A stretch of DNA of 64,000 bases from Bacillota bacterium. GTDB lineage: Bacteria; Bacillota; Clostridia; DSM-8532. A model generated the notes under the pieces. It ran no database searches and was not told the DNA's origin. It saw only the letters and a program-made list of their open reading frames with translations. This document shows, in pieces, positions 25,123 through 32,941 of this stretch (positions are counted from its first letter, which is position 1; every line of letters starts with the position of its first letter). The stretch is taken from NCBI GenBank assembly GCA_023443745.1, contig JAEZTB010000045.1:1-64000 (forward strand), read 5' to 3'. Position numbers and translations under genes: made by a program.

Positions 25123-25608
25123 CTAATAGATGAGCTTTTTATACATTAGTCCCTTACGCCTGACAAGAGCTTGCTTTCTTCTCCGTGCAAGATCCTTGCG
25201 TTTTTCTTCCAATACATCAAGAGCTTTAACAACACCATCAATGATGGCCTCAGGCCTCGCTGCGCAACCCGGGACATAGACATCAACAGGGATAACCTTG
25301 TCCACGCCGCCCAAAACATTGTAGCACTCGGCGAATATACCTCCGGAGGTAGCACATATACCCACGGCAACAACAGCTTTGGGACTTGGCATTTGATTAT
25401 AGATCTGCCACACCACATCTTTGTTCTGTTCATTGACCGAACCGGTGATCACAAAGATATCCGCGTGCTTGGGGTTCCCGGTATTGACCACTCCAAATCG
25501 TTCAACATCGTAAAGAGGGGTCAAACAGGCTAAAGTCTCTATATCACAGCCATTACAGCTTGTTCCGTCATAATGAATAATCCATGGTGATTTTTTTAAG
25601 TATGACAT
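25123..25608 (-). CDS. echC: Ech hydrogenase small subunit EchC
   Basis: This 161-residue NuoB-like subunit holds the single [4Fe-4S] cluster nearest the NiFe site. Ligands are Cys18 and Cys21 (GTSCNGCDIE), the cysteine of VGICATSGG and that of VPGCAARPE. The start was set at the second of two adjacent ATGs (25608), 8 bases after GAGG; the first (25611) is equally possible. An open frame extends about 30 codons further upstream, overlapping echB, and was rejected. The C-terminus is lysine- and arginine-rich. Confidence 0.93.
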   Translation of the reverse strand: MSYLKKSPWIIHYDGTSCNGCDIETLACLTPLYDVERFGVVNTGNPKHADIFVITGSVNEQNKDVVWQIYNQMPSPKAVVAVGICATSGGIFAECYNVLGGVDKVIPVDVYVPGCAARPEAIIDGVVKALDVLEEKRKDLARRRKQALVRRKGLMYKKLIY

Positions 25609-25622
25609 CATTAACACCTCAT

Positions 25623-26486
25623 TCACATTAAGTAAAGTACCAGCAAGTTTGTAAAGCCCAGGGCGGCTGCCACAATCCATGCCGTATTGAAGGCAAGCTG
25701 CCATTTAACACGGGCAGATGCATTATCAATAACAATTTCGAGGAAATATAGAAGGATGCATGCTCCCACACCCACAGCCCAGCTCACGGGATTGTTCCAA
25801 ACAAAGAACAAAAAGATAAAGCCCAGTAGAAACACATTTTCATACCAATGAGCAATCTCAATCATAGCCAGGGTGGACCCTGAAAATTCTGTGGTGATGC
25901 CCTGAACCACCTCTTGGTGGGCATGATGGCTCATGCTCAGGTCAAAGGGAGATTTGCGAAGCTTCATAGTCAAAATATAGGTGAAGCCAATAAAAATACC
26001 GGGTAAATGAAGCACCAGAGGTACGTCATGAGCCACTATATCGGATATGGCAAAGCTCTTGGTCACCATATAAAAGCCAATGGCCGTTAAAAGTACCATG
26101 GGCTCATAGGCCATCATCTGGAGAAGCTCTCTCATGGCACCAATGCTGGAATAGGGTGAATTGGCGCAATAGGCTCCAAGCACCATGAAAATAGAGGCAA
26201 GGGTAAGCGAAAATATAACCAGCAATATGTCGCCCCCCATAAAAAAGAGGCACCCTGTGAAAACAATGAAAATTAGAAAGCATACTATAAAAAAGTTCTG
26301 TATACTGTTAACAGCGATACTTTCCTTCGAAAAAAGCTTGAGCACGTCATAAAAAGGCTGCAATAGTGGAGGTCCAAAGCGTCCCTGCATTCTCGCGCTG
26401 ATTTTCCTGTCAACTCCCGCTATAAGGCCACCCACAATGGGGCCGAGCACAATATATAATAAAATACTCATTACACTTCTATCCAT
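25623..26486 (-). CDS. echB: Ech hydrogenase membrane subunit EchB (NuoH-like)
   Basis: The 287-residue membrane protein has about eight transmembrane helices and the NuoH-family loop RKISARMQGRFGPPLLQPFYD near residue 30, which contacts the soluble arm. The segment KLRKSPFDLSMSHHAHQE is the second conserved loop, with SPFD(L) as in NuoH. It anchors the hydrogenase module and takes part in ion translocation. Its ATG overlaps the echA stop (TAATG). Confidence 0.95.
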   Translation of the reverse strand: MDRSVMSILLYIVLGPIVGGLIAGVDRKISARMQGRFGPPLLQPFYDVLKLFSKESIAVNSIQNFFIVCFLIFIVFTGCLFFMGGDILLVIFSLTLASIFMVLGAYCANSPYSSIGAMRELLQMMAYEPMVLLTAIGFYMVTKSFAISDIVAHDVPLVLHLPGIFIGFTYILTMKLRKSPFDLSMSHHAHQEVVQGITTEFSGSTLAMIEIAHWYENVFLLGFIFLFFVWNNPVSWAVGVGACILLYFLEIVIDNASARVKWQLAFNTAWIVAAALGFTNLLVLYLM

Positions 26487-28393
26487 TACAGCACACCTCC
26501 CAAAGCCATGGCAAAGATGACGAGAATTATAGCAGATGTAGCAATCGTGCCGACCATCGTGAGTTTGCCTTCGTTAAAATAATTTTTCATGTACCAGTTC
26601 GACAGATACATTTGTTTGCTCTTACCGTAGGAATCTATAAAGTGACGGTTGTCCCCTGTATTTGCACCGGCCATATAAGAGGTGACGATTCTTTCATCCC
26701 AGGCAGTCACAAAAATGATGAGACCTGCGGGAATGAGAAGAATCATACCCAGCATCATAGACATAATATTGATATTCCCTGCCGAAATAACCGAGAGGTT
26801 CTGAACGTTAAATACGGTGTTAAGGTAGGGCTCAATAAAATGTGATGCAATGAGGGGGAAAGCAAAACAAACAGCTACCGTCAGAGCCGAGAGAGTACCT
26901 AATGAGAGCCACTCATCCCTGCTGAGTTTTGAATCAATCCTCTCACTCTTACTAAGCACAGCCACCAGCTTTCCAAGCCACTTGGTCCAATAAAAAAGAG
27001 TAGCTGCGCTTCCAAAAACCAAAGCCATCACAATGAGTATATTGTTAGAATCTATGAAGGCCTTCAAAGCAGCCCACTTGGAAATCAGCATGCCGAAAGG
27101 TGCAAGGAACATTCCCGCAATGCCTATAGTCATCATAAGCGCCATCTCAGGAAGCTTCACAATCAGTCCATGCATGTCCTCGATATCCCGGCTCCCCATA
27201 TTGTGTTCCACCGTTCCCACTGAAAGGAACAGAAGCGATTTGGCAATGGCGTGAAAAACAATGAGCAGCATTCCCGCCCATATAGATTCATATGAGCCAA
27301 TCCCTGCGCAGGCCACAATAAGTCCAAGGTTTGCAATGGTTGAATAGGCTAGTACCTTTTTCCCGTCGGATTGGGTAATGGCGATTAGAGAAGCCAGCAG
27401 GAAGGTAACGCCTCCAACCATCATGACCATAATTCCGGCCACGTTAAAGCCAAGTACCGGAGCTATACGAATGAGCAGGAAGACTCCGGCCTTAACCATG
27501 GTTGAAGAGTGAAGGAGCGCCGAGGAAGGTGTAGGTGCCACCATGGCCCCTAAAAGCCAACCCGAGAAAGGCATCTGAGCTGCCTTAGTCAACCCTGCAA
27601 CCGACAGGAGTACGGCAGGAATCAACAAATTCACACCTTTTCCGGCCAATCCTACAAAATGGCTCAATTCCAATGTTCCATGAACTGTAGCCAGGTAGAT
27701 GATAGCCGCTGCAAATCCAAAGCCACCAAAAAGATTCATAATCAAAGATTTGAAGGAATTTTTTATGGCATCCTCGGCCTTGGTATATCCAATGAGGAGA
27801 AAAGAACACAATGTGGTAATTTCCCAGAAGAAATACATCCAGATCAAATTGTTTGAAAGCAATAACCCAAACATAGCGGACAGGAAGGCAAACAACAGAA
27901 AGAAGAAAAAGGGCCTTCTGTCCTGTACCTCACTATGATGCTCATGGTAATCCTTCATGTAAGTCAGGGCATAAACACATATAAGACTACCGATGATACC
28001 CGTTATGAGAATCATGATCAGTGAAAATCGATCAATAATGATATCTGCTTCAATCTTAATATCGTGGCCATGGGTAAACTCAAACCCGTTGATTAAAGGT
28101 GTCTGGATCATAACCAGGAGTACTGCCAGATACTTTTTATATTTGATGCTCATAACGATGATGACCAGTGCTAAAAGGACTTCAATGACCACCATACCGT
28201 AATTGATCCACTCAATGTTTAAGGAAACTCTTAATCCATTATTGAAATAGACCACTGCGGTATAAATCGAACCACTTGCGATGATCAGTGCGAAAAGCCT
28301 GACCAATGCTCTTCGAAGTCCGTCGTTCTTAATAAAGAGCAATATGGTCGCTGCTGCCAAAGGAAATAATAATAAAAACAAAATTGAGCTCAC
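26486..28393 (-). CDS. echA: Ech hydrogenase ion-pumping subunit EchA (NuoL-like)
   Basis: The 635-residue membrane protein belongs to the NuoL/MrpA antiporter family with some 16 hydrophobic helices. Conserved features include the glutamate in IWMYFFWEITTLCSF, the lysine in LTKAAQMPFSGWLLGAM and APTPSSALLHSSTMVKAGVFL. It is the probable H+ or Na+ channel driven by ferredoxin oxidation. I placed the start at a GTG (28393) with AGAGGTGG 5 bases upstream; a GTG eight codons earlier is possible but has no ribosome binding site. First gene of the ech operon. Confidence 0.93.
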   Translation of the reverse strand: MSSILFLLLFPLAAATILLFIKNDGLRRALVRLFALIIASGSIYTAVVYFNNGLRVSLNIEWINYGMVVIEVLLALVIIVMSIKYKKYLAVLLVMIQTPLINGFEFTHGHDIKIEADIIIDRFSLIMILITGIIGSLICVYALTYMKDYHEHHSEVQDRRPFFFFLLFAFLSAMFGLLLSNNLIWMYFFWEITTLCSFLLIGYTKAEDAIKNSFKSLIMNLFGGFGFAAAIIYLATVHGTLELSHFVGLAGKGVNLLIPAVLLSVAGLTKAAQMPFSGWLLGAMVAPTPSSALLHSSTMVKAGVFLLIRIAPVLGFNVAGIMVMMVGGVTFLLASLIAITQSDGKKVLAYSTIANLGLIVACAGIGSYESIWAGMLLIVFHAIAKSLLFLSVGTVEHNMGSRDIEDMHGLIVKLPEMALMMTIGIAGMFLAPFGMLISKWAALKAFIDSNNILIVMALVFGSAATLFYWTKWLGKLVAVLSKSERIDSKLSRDEWLSLGTLSALTVAVCFAFPLIASHFIEPYLNTVFNVQNLSVISAGNINIMSMMLGMILLIPAGLIIFVTAWDERIVTSYMAGANTGDNRHFIDSYGKSKQMYLSNWYMKNYFNEGKLTMVGTIATSAIILVIFAMALGGVL

Positions 28394-28572
28394 AATTCCA
28401 CCTCTTGCTAATATCACCCATTAACGCAATCGAAGATTGTTTTTGGGCCCGAGAACATTGTTGATTTACAATAGGGCGCTCACCTGTGATGCGCACCACA
28501 AGCTGCGATCCATAGATTAATAATGTATACACTATACTGTAGACATTACGAATCCAAAAAGCCACGGAATCA

Positions 28573-28602
28573 ATTATAATCCTATCCCCCTTAAGGAAAC
28601 AA
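28573..28602 (-). promoter_or_regulatory. Possible promoter of the ech-hyp operon
   Basis: On the minus strand TTGTTT and TATAAT are 18 bp apart. This would give a leader of about 175 nt that contains the small palindrome GTATAGTGTATAC. The -35 is weak. No other gene is visible between DUF951 and echA. Confidence 0.4.
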
Positions 28603-28669
28603 TGGTTAATAATAGCCTATTTTTTATCTTATTTTTTTGTTTTTTGTAAGTTTAAGACAAGGGTAAAAT

Positions 28670-28903
28670 CTAGGTAAAGTTCTCATTGGGAAGCTTTGCT
28701 TGTGAAAGATCAGCTGCGCTTATAACTTTCTTTACGCTTTTTTCAAATTTTGCTCTGGGAATCATGAGTGAATGCTTGCATCCTTGACACTCAATACGAA
28801 AGTCTGCACCTGTCCTCTGAACCTTCCACAATTTACTCCCGCAAGGATGTTCCTTCTTTAATTCAACAATATCCCCGATGGAAAACTGCTTTGGTAACAT
28901 CAT
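28670..28903 (-). CDS. DUF951 family small protein
   Basis: The 77-residue protein has the typical DUF951 layout: FSIGDIVELKKEHPCGSKLWKVQRTG, then IECQGCKHSLMIPRAKFEK. Cys at HPCG and the CQGC pair could bind zinc. Family members are small, widespread in Bacillota, and of unknown function. The reading frame runs about ten residues longer at the C-terminus than most members I recall. The ATG (or the ATG right after it) follows GGTGAGG. Upstream lie a terminator-like hairpin and copy B of the two-hairpin leader element. Confidence 0.85.
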   Translation of the reverse strand: MMLPKQFSIGDIVELKKEHPCGSKLWKVQRTGADFRIECQGCKHSLMIPRAKFEKSVKKVISAADLSQAKLPNENFT

Positions 28904-28943
28904 TCCTCACCCCCATTGTCATTTTCGTAACAATCTCCAAACA

Positions 28944-28975
28944 TACAAACAGGGTGCTCTTTTATAAGCACCCTT
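28944..28975 (-). terminator. Terminator-like hairpin in the DUF951 leader (possible attenuator)
   Basis: On the minus strand GGGTGCT and AGCACCC pair around TATAAAAG, followed by TGTTTGTATGTTT. It lies between the two-hairpin element and the DUF951 start, so it could end transcription early. The T-run is interrupted. Confidence 0.5.
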
Positions 28976-29033
28976 GCTATTTCTTAGACGAAACATGTGG
29001 TAGATTCAACTAATAAAGATCCTTCTCCATTGT

Positions 29034-29100
29034 CTATTAATACGAAGTATCAATAACTTGGTACCCGTTCGAAATTTTAATTTCGGTAACGGGTAATGTT
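29034..29100 (-). ncRNA. Two-hairpin 5'-leader element, copy B (upstream of DUF951)
   Basis: On the minus strand hairpin 1 pairs CCCGTT and CGAAAT with ATTTCG and AACGGG. Hairpin 2 is TATTGATAC-TTC-GTATTAATA. It begins 4 bases after the TATAAT box at 29101-29106 and is nearly identical to copy C at 45645-45710, some 16 kb away. Confidence 0.6.
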
Positions 29101-29128
29101 ATTATATCACAAAATGTTTATATTACAA
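29101..29128 (-). promoter_or_regulatory. Promoter of the DUF951 unit, overlapping the STAS gene stop
   Basis: On the minus strand TTGTAA, a 16-bp spacer and TGATATAAT (extended -10) are present. The -35 hexamer is formed by the last sense codon (TTG) and stop (TAA) of the STAS gene. Confidence 0.65.
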
Positions 29129-29458
29129 GTGCTCTAAAGCCTCATCCACCGAAGTATATATTTCTATAAACCGGTTGAGCTTGGTCACCTCAAAGAGCCT
29201 GCCGATGTCCTTGGATAAGCCTGATAGTACAAGCTTGCCTTCCTTATCACGGAAGTTTTTAAAAGTGTCCACAATAATCCCGATGCCGGCACTGTTCATG
29301 TAACTGACATCCTTCATATCCAGGATCATAACCCTGCTGTCATATTTCTCAAAAAGCTTATCTAAATAATCTTTAAATTCGCTCTGCGTTGAGATTCGAA
29401 CCTGGCCCTCCGCAGCCACAATAATGATACCATTTGATTCACGAAGCTCGAAAGTCAT
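29123..29458 (-). CDS. STAS-domain anti-sigma factor antagonist
   Basis: The 111-residue protein is a single STAS domain of the SpoIIAA/RsbV type. The loop DMKDVSYMNSAGIGIIVDTF holds the serine (in MNSAG) phosphorylated by partner kinases in this family. No anti-sigma kinase or sigma gene lies next to it, so the partner is encoded elsewhere and the regulated pathway is unknown. I chose the ATG at 29458 after AAGGGAGAG; the frame is open 19 codons further but without a ribosome binding site. Confidence 0.9.
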   Translation of the reverse strand: MTFELRESNGIIIVAAEGQVRISTQSEFKDYLDKLFEKYDSRVMILDMKDVSYMNSAGIGIIVDTFKNFRDKEGKLVLSGLSKDIGRLFEVTKLNRFIEIYTSVDEALEHL

Positions 29459-29586
29459 GGATTGCTCTCCCTTCAAAAAAAAGCCATAAGATTTATTGTA
29501 CCACTGAATACTCAATAATAACAGTACTTAGCGATAAACTTTTTGCTGTTTATAATATGGCCTTTTGGATAAAAAAATCTTCAAAA

Positions 29587-30945
29587 TTAGTTTCTCAAGC
29601 TCTGGAGTGGAGCCGGTATACGGCCTCCTCTTTTGATAAAGGCTTCAGAAGAGTAGGGATTGATTTTCATGATGGGAGCTCTTCCAAAAAGTCCTCCGTA
29701 CTCAACCACATCCCCTTCCTTCATACCGGGCACAGGAATAATACGCACAGCAGTTGTCTTGTTGTTCACAACCCCGATAGCAGCCTCGTCTGCAATAATG
29801 GCGGATAAAGTAGACGCAGTCGTATCTCCCGGTACAGCAATCATATCCAGTCCGACAGAGCAAACACAAGTCATGGCCTCTAGCTTTTCAATAGACAGCG
29901 CACCGCACATGGCTGCATCAATCATACCTGCGTCCTCACTGACCGGTATGAAGGCACCGCTTAAGCCGCCTACATAGGAGCTTGCCATAACACCGCCTTT
30001 TTTTACTGCATCGTTTAAAAGCGCCAAAGCTGCCGTTGTACCATGAGTACCGCAACGTTCGAGACCCATAGCCTCAAGAATATGAGCCACACTGTCGCCT
30101 ACTGCCGGGGTGGGTGCTAAAGACAGATCGACAATGCCAAAGGGTACTTTGAGCCGTGTGGAAGCCTCCTGGGCAACCAACTGACCCATACGAGTGATCT
30201 TGAACGCTGTTTTCTTTATGGTCTCGGCAACAGCACCAAAATCAGCACCATTTAATGATTTCAGAGCATTGGCGACTACTCCGGGGCCACTGACGCCAAC
30301 ATTAATCACACATTCGGGCTCGCCCACACCATGGAAAGCGCCCGCCATAAACGGGTTATCTTCAGGAACATTAGCGAATACCACCAGCTTGGAGCAGGCC
30401 ACTGCGCCTTTATCCTTTGTCCTCTCGGCGCAGTCCTTTATGATTTCGCCCATGTCTTTGACCGCATCCATATTGATACCGGCTTTAGTAGTGGCCAAAT
30501 TCACCGACGCGCACACCCTGTCAGTAGTGGAAAGCGCTTCAGGGATGGCCTGAACCAGGAGTCTGTCACCCTTAGTATAGCCCTTATGGATGAGAGCTGA
30601 AAAACCGCCTATAAAATTAACACCTACATTTTTAGCTGCTTTGTCCATAGAATGCGCAAAAACAGTATAATTTTCTGTATCGCTGCTCTCTGCAACCAAT
30701 GCCATGGGTGTTACTGAAATACGTTTATTAATAATGGGTATACCAAAATCCCTCTCAATGTCCTCACCTGTTTTGACCAGGTTCTGAGCATAACGACAAA
30801 TTTTGTCGTAAATACGCTGACTTGTAACAGAAGCTCTATCGGAAGCACAATCTCTGAGAGAAATACCCATAGTAATGGTACGGATATCCAGGTTCTCCTG
30901 GGTTATCATATTGATAGTTTCAAGAATTTCATTTCCGTTAAACAT
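29587..30945 (-). CDS. UPF0210 / PFL family protein (DUF711)
   Basis: The 452-residue soluble protein matches the UPF0210 family. Recognisable stretches are IRTITMGISLRDCAS near the N-terminus, NFIGGFSALIHKG, VCASVNLATTKAGINMDAV and VINVGVSGPGVV. The fold resembles glycyl-radical enzymes of the pyruvate formate-lyase group, hence the PFL label, but no activity is established as far as I know. It is paired with the ACT-domain gene 11 bases upstream, a pairing kept across many Bacillota. Length is standard. Confidence 0.9.
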   Translation of the reverse strand: MFNGNEILETINMITQENLDIRTITMGISLRDCASDRASVTSQRIYDKICRYAQNLVKTGEDIERDFGIPIINKRISVTPMALVAESSDTENYTVFAHSMDKAAKNVGVNFIGGFSALIHKGYTKGDRLLVQAIPEALSTTDRVCASVNLATTKAGINMDAVKDMGEIIKDCAERTKDKGAVACSKLVVFANVPEDNPFMAGAFHGVGEPECVINVGVSGPGVVANALKSLNGADFGAVAETIKKTAFKITRMGQLVAQEASTRLKVPFGIVDLSLAPTPAVGDSVAHILEAMGLERCGTHGTTAALALLNDAVKKGGVMASSYVGGLSGAFIPVSEDAGMIDAAMCGALSIEKLEAMTCVCSVGLDMIAVPGDTTASTLSAIIADEAAIGVVNNKTTAVRIIPVPGMKEGDVVEYGGLFGRAPIMKINPYSSEAFIKRGGRIPAPLQSLRN

Positions 30946-30956
30946 GTTAAACTCCT

Positions 30957-31226
30957 CTAAATACGGTGCATGCTGGTGAAAATTTCTTCACGTTGAAGTC
31001 TGATTTCTACCCCCAGCTCTTCACTGGCCTTGGATAAAAGCTCGCTTAACTGGGAAAATTCAGCCTTCATAGCCGAAAGATCCACCACCATAATCATGCT
31101 GAATATATTCTGCATAATGGTTTGCGAGATATCCAGAATGTTAACATTAGTCTCAGCCAGGATTTTTGTAATGGATGCGATAATACCAATTCTGTCGCAA
31201 CCAAGAACTGAAATGACTGCTTTCAT
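30957..31226 (-). CDS. ACT-domain protein, UPF0237 family
   Basis: The 89-residue protein is one ACT domain (MKAVISVLGCDRIGIIASITKIL, then NVNILDISQTIMQNIFSMIMVVD), related to the GcvR regulatory domain. ACT domains bind amino acids, so it probably senses one and acts on its UPF0210 partner; that is inference. The start at 31226 follows CGGAGGAA. The longer frame adds 24 residues without a ribosome binding site. Confidence 0.9.
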   Translation of the reverse strand: MKAVISVLGCDRIGIIASITKILAETNVNILDISQTIMQNIFSMIMVVDLSAMKAEFSQLSELLSKASEELGVEIRLQREEIFTSMHRI

Positions 31227-31269
31227 AGAAATTCCTCCGTTTCTTGCTGTAGCTCTTCTATGATTCATC

Positions 31270-31278
31270 ATTATACCA
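31270..31278 (-). promoter_or_regulatory. Extended -10 promoter of the UPF0237-UPF0210 unit
   Basis: On the minus strand TGGTATAAT lies about 45 bases before the start codon. Directly upstream is a long AT-rich inverted repeat (31280-31312; TATTTTTAT-acaca-ATAAAAATA flanked by AGGC/GCCT), placed where an activator or repressor could bind. No good -35 is visible. Confidence 0.5.
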
Positions 31279-31355
31279 TAGGCTGTATTTTTATACACAA
31301 TAAAAATAGCCTTTAAGAAAAATCAATATTTTCCTGTCGAATGAAAGGATAAGCA

Positions 31356-31505
31356 TTGGATAAAAAACCAGTCATGAGAGAATTGTCCGGTTGCATAAGG
31401 TATGATAAAGAAACGGGAGGATCATGGAGGGCTAAAAAATTTTTGAAGGATAAGGAGCGTGATATGATTCCACCGGAAAGCGTACGATCGGAACACATGA
31501 TTTAA
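31356..31505 (+). CDS. Possible small gene of 49 codons
   Basis: Between UPF0237 and the palindromic repeat, a TTG codon preceded by AAAGGA opens a 49-codon frame with a charged, lysine- and arginine-rich product (containing GGSWRAKKFLKDKERDM). An ATG lies six codons in. The TAA stop is formed by the first bases of the palindromic repeat, so the frame may once have been longer. I recognise no family and the minus strand is also open here. The rest of the 490-base gap contains the repeat and terminators only. Confidence 0.2.
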   Translation: MDKKPVMRELSGCIRYDKETGGSWRAKKFLKDKERDMIPPESVRSEHMI

Positions 31506-31608
31506 GGAGCAATCGAAATATAAGTTCCGATTCTTCCGGCAAAGTATATGCAATTCTTCTGTTTTTGCCGGAAAAACTTATCGGAAGTTAAATTTCGATC
31601 ATCCCTAG
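31503..31608 (-). repeat. Palindromic interspersed repeat, copy 3 (long form)
   Basis: Read on the minus strand it starts CTAGGGATGATCGAAA and ends TTTCGATTGCTCCTTAA, the same ends as the other copies. Its 106-bp body folds further: ACTTCCGATAAGTTTTTCCGGC on one side pairs with GCCGGAAGAATCGGAACTT on the other. This is the largest and most structured copy and the only one in this orientation relative to the window apart from overall symmetry. Confidence 0.75.
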
Positions 31609-31642
31609 GAGTTGAAAATTACAATGGACTTAAAACTAAAAT

Positions 31643-31706
31643 CCTGTTTTAGAAAATATAAAAACAGGTTGGGCGGAGTGGTTAATAAATGAGAAACCCT
31701 CCGCCC
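31643..31706 (-). terminator. Tandem terminator hairpins after the small secreted protein
   Basis: On the minus strand GGGCGGAG / CTCCGCCC (31671-31706) is followed by AACCTGTTTTTATATTTTC, which itself forms a second hairpin with CCTGTTTT/AAAACAGG (31643-31668). Confidence 0.65.
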
Positions 31707-31718
31707 ATTTACTATTTA

Positions 31719-32201
31719 TTAATGTTTTTCGTGCATTCTTTTCCCATGAAACCTGGGATAGCCTGTCCCATCCCAACTGTTGATTTTCTCAACATAATCC
31801 TTGAATTTATCTTCGGCGGTCTTTTGATCCATTTTACCGTTCTTGACCATCTCGTTTAAACGTGTTTCACAATCCTTTAGAAGCTTTTCCTTTTTCTGAT
31901 CCAGCGGGAGCTTCTGAAAATCCTTGATCTCTAAAATTTTATTATCTATTTTTGCAACTATTTCATCAGCTTTTTCTTTTGTTAATTTTCCATCCTGGTA
32001 AAGCTTAAGGACCCTCTCTTTTTTACACTCCAATGCTTTTATGGGATCTTTTTCAAATTTAGCATGATCTCTGTGCCCATGCTTTTGCCTTATTTGGTGC
32101 TCTTCATTTTTTGGGGTTGCTTCACCGGGTGTGGCAAAAACTGTTGAAGTTGTAAGACCGAGTATTATGGCAGTTGATGCTGCCAGCTGTCTTATTTTCA
32201 A
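31719..32201 (-). CDS. Small secreted DUF2680/YckD-like protein
   Basis: The 160-residue protein has a signal peptide (basic MKIRQLAAS, then a hydrophobic core and a cleavage region at VFATPGEA). The mature part is charged and helical, with a His-rich stretch (HQIRQKHGHRDHAK) and two similar segments, KLYQDGKLTKEKADEIVAKID and MVKNGKMDQKTAEDKFKDYV, of the type seen in YckD/DUF2680 proteins. Function is unknown. I favour a TTG start at 32201, six bases after GGAGGTG; the ATG two codons earlier is too close to that site. It has its own terminator. Confidence 0.7.
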   Translation of the reverse strand: MKIRQLAASTAIILGLTTSTVFATPGEATPKNEEHQIRQKHGHRDHAKFEKDPIKALECKKERVLKLYQDGKLTKEKADEIVAKIDNKILEIKDFQKLPLDQKKEKLLKDCETRLNEMVKNGKMDQKTAEDKFKDYVEKINSWDGTGYPRFHGKRMHEKH

Positions 32202-32334
32202 TATCATCACCTCCATTTTTATTGTGGCCATAATAAAATTTACGGGTTGAGGCTTATTTCGTGCCAAAGTCCCGTACTTTTATTTTTCCCCGATATAAAG
32301 ATTTCAAGATGACAATATCTGATGAATGAGACAA

Positions 32335-32928
32335 TTAGTTGAGCTCATCCAAAGTCAGGGAGAAGTTCTCAACAAAATGTTCCATGAAATAACGGACTTC
32401 CGGAAGGTCAATTGCTTCAATCTTTCTAAGAATAGCCTGTTGTGCCTTTTGGAACTCACCATTACCTGCTTTTAGCTCTTCAATGCACTTTACGTAGGCA
32501 CAAATACGATCGGCAGCCTTTATTAGGCGGCCTTCCTCACTTTGCTCATCAAAGAACAAAATGGATCGGTAATCCTCCCTAAAATCTTCCGGAAGCAATG
32601 TCAAAAGCTTGTCCTTGGATAGACTCTCCAATTCCTTGTAGGAGTTTTGAATATCTAAATTGAAGTATTTGATAGGCGTGGGAAGATCTCCCGTAATGGT
32701 TTCATTACTGTCATGGAAAATGGCTAATAATGCTACTTTTTCAGTGTTAATCGCACCCTGGAAAAGCTTGTTTTTTATTAAGGCCAGACCATGAGCAATC
32801 ATGGCCACCTGAAGGCTGTGCTCCTGAATGTTCTCACTTGTCACGTTACGCATCAGACTCCATCGATAGATGTGGCGCATGCGTGACAAAAAGGCAAAAA
32901 AGCTATACTGACCTTCATTCTGACTCAT
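32335..32928 (-). CDS. yfbR: 5'-deoxynucleotidase, YfbR-like HD-domain protein
   Basis: The 197-residue HD-superfamily phosphohydrolase resembles E. coli YfbR, which dephosphorylates deoxynucleoside 5'-monophosphates. Conserved are RWSLMRNVTSENIQEHSLQ (with His37) and IFHDSNETITGD (His72, Asp73), then a late aspartate in IKAADRICAY. It lies 13 bases downstream of murA and may be cotranscribed with it. Confidence 0.92.
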   Translation of the reverse strand: MSQNEGQYSFFAFLSRMRHIYRWSLMRNVTSENIQEHSLQVAMIAHGLALIKNKLFQGAINTEKVALLAIFHDSNETITGDLPTPIKYFNLDIQNSYKELESLSKDKLLTLLPEDFREDYRSILFFDEQSEEGRLIKAADRICAYVKCIEELKAGNGEFQKAQQAILRKIEAIDLPEVRYFMEHFVENFSLTLDELN

Positions 32929-32941
32929 TGTTTATTCCCCT

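Noticed and set aside
23296..28393. Respiratory complex I (Nuo) fragment
   Set aside because: Subunits resemble NuoL, H, B, C, D and I, but there are just six, EchE has all four NiFe cysteine ligands, and hyp genes follow, so it is an Ech hydrogenase.
31313..31498. 61-codon minus-strand frame downstream of the palindromic repeat
   Set aside because: No ribosome binding site, no family resemblance, and it overlaps the better-supported but still doubtful plus-strand 49-codon frame.
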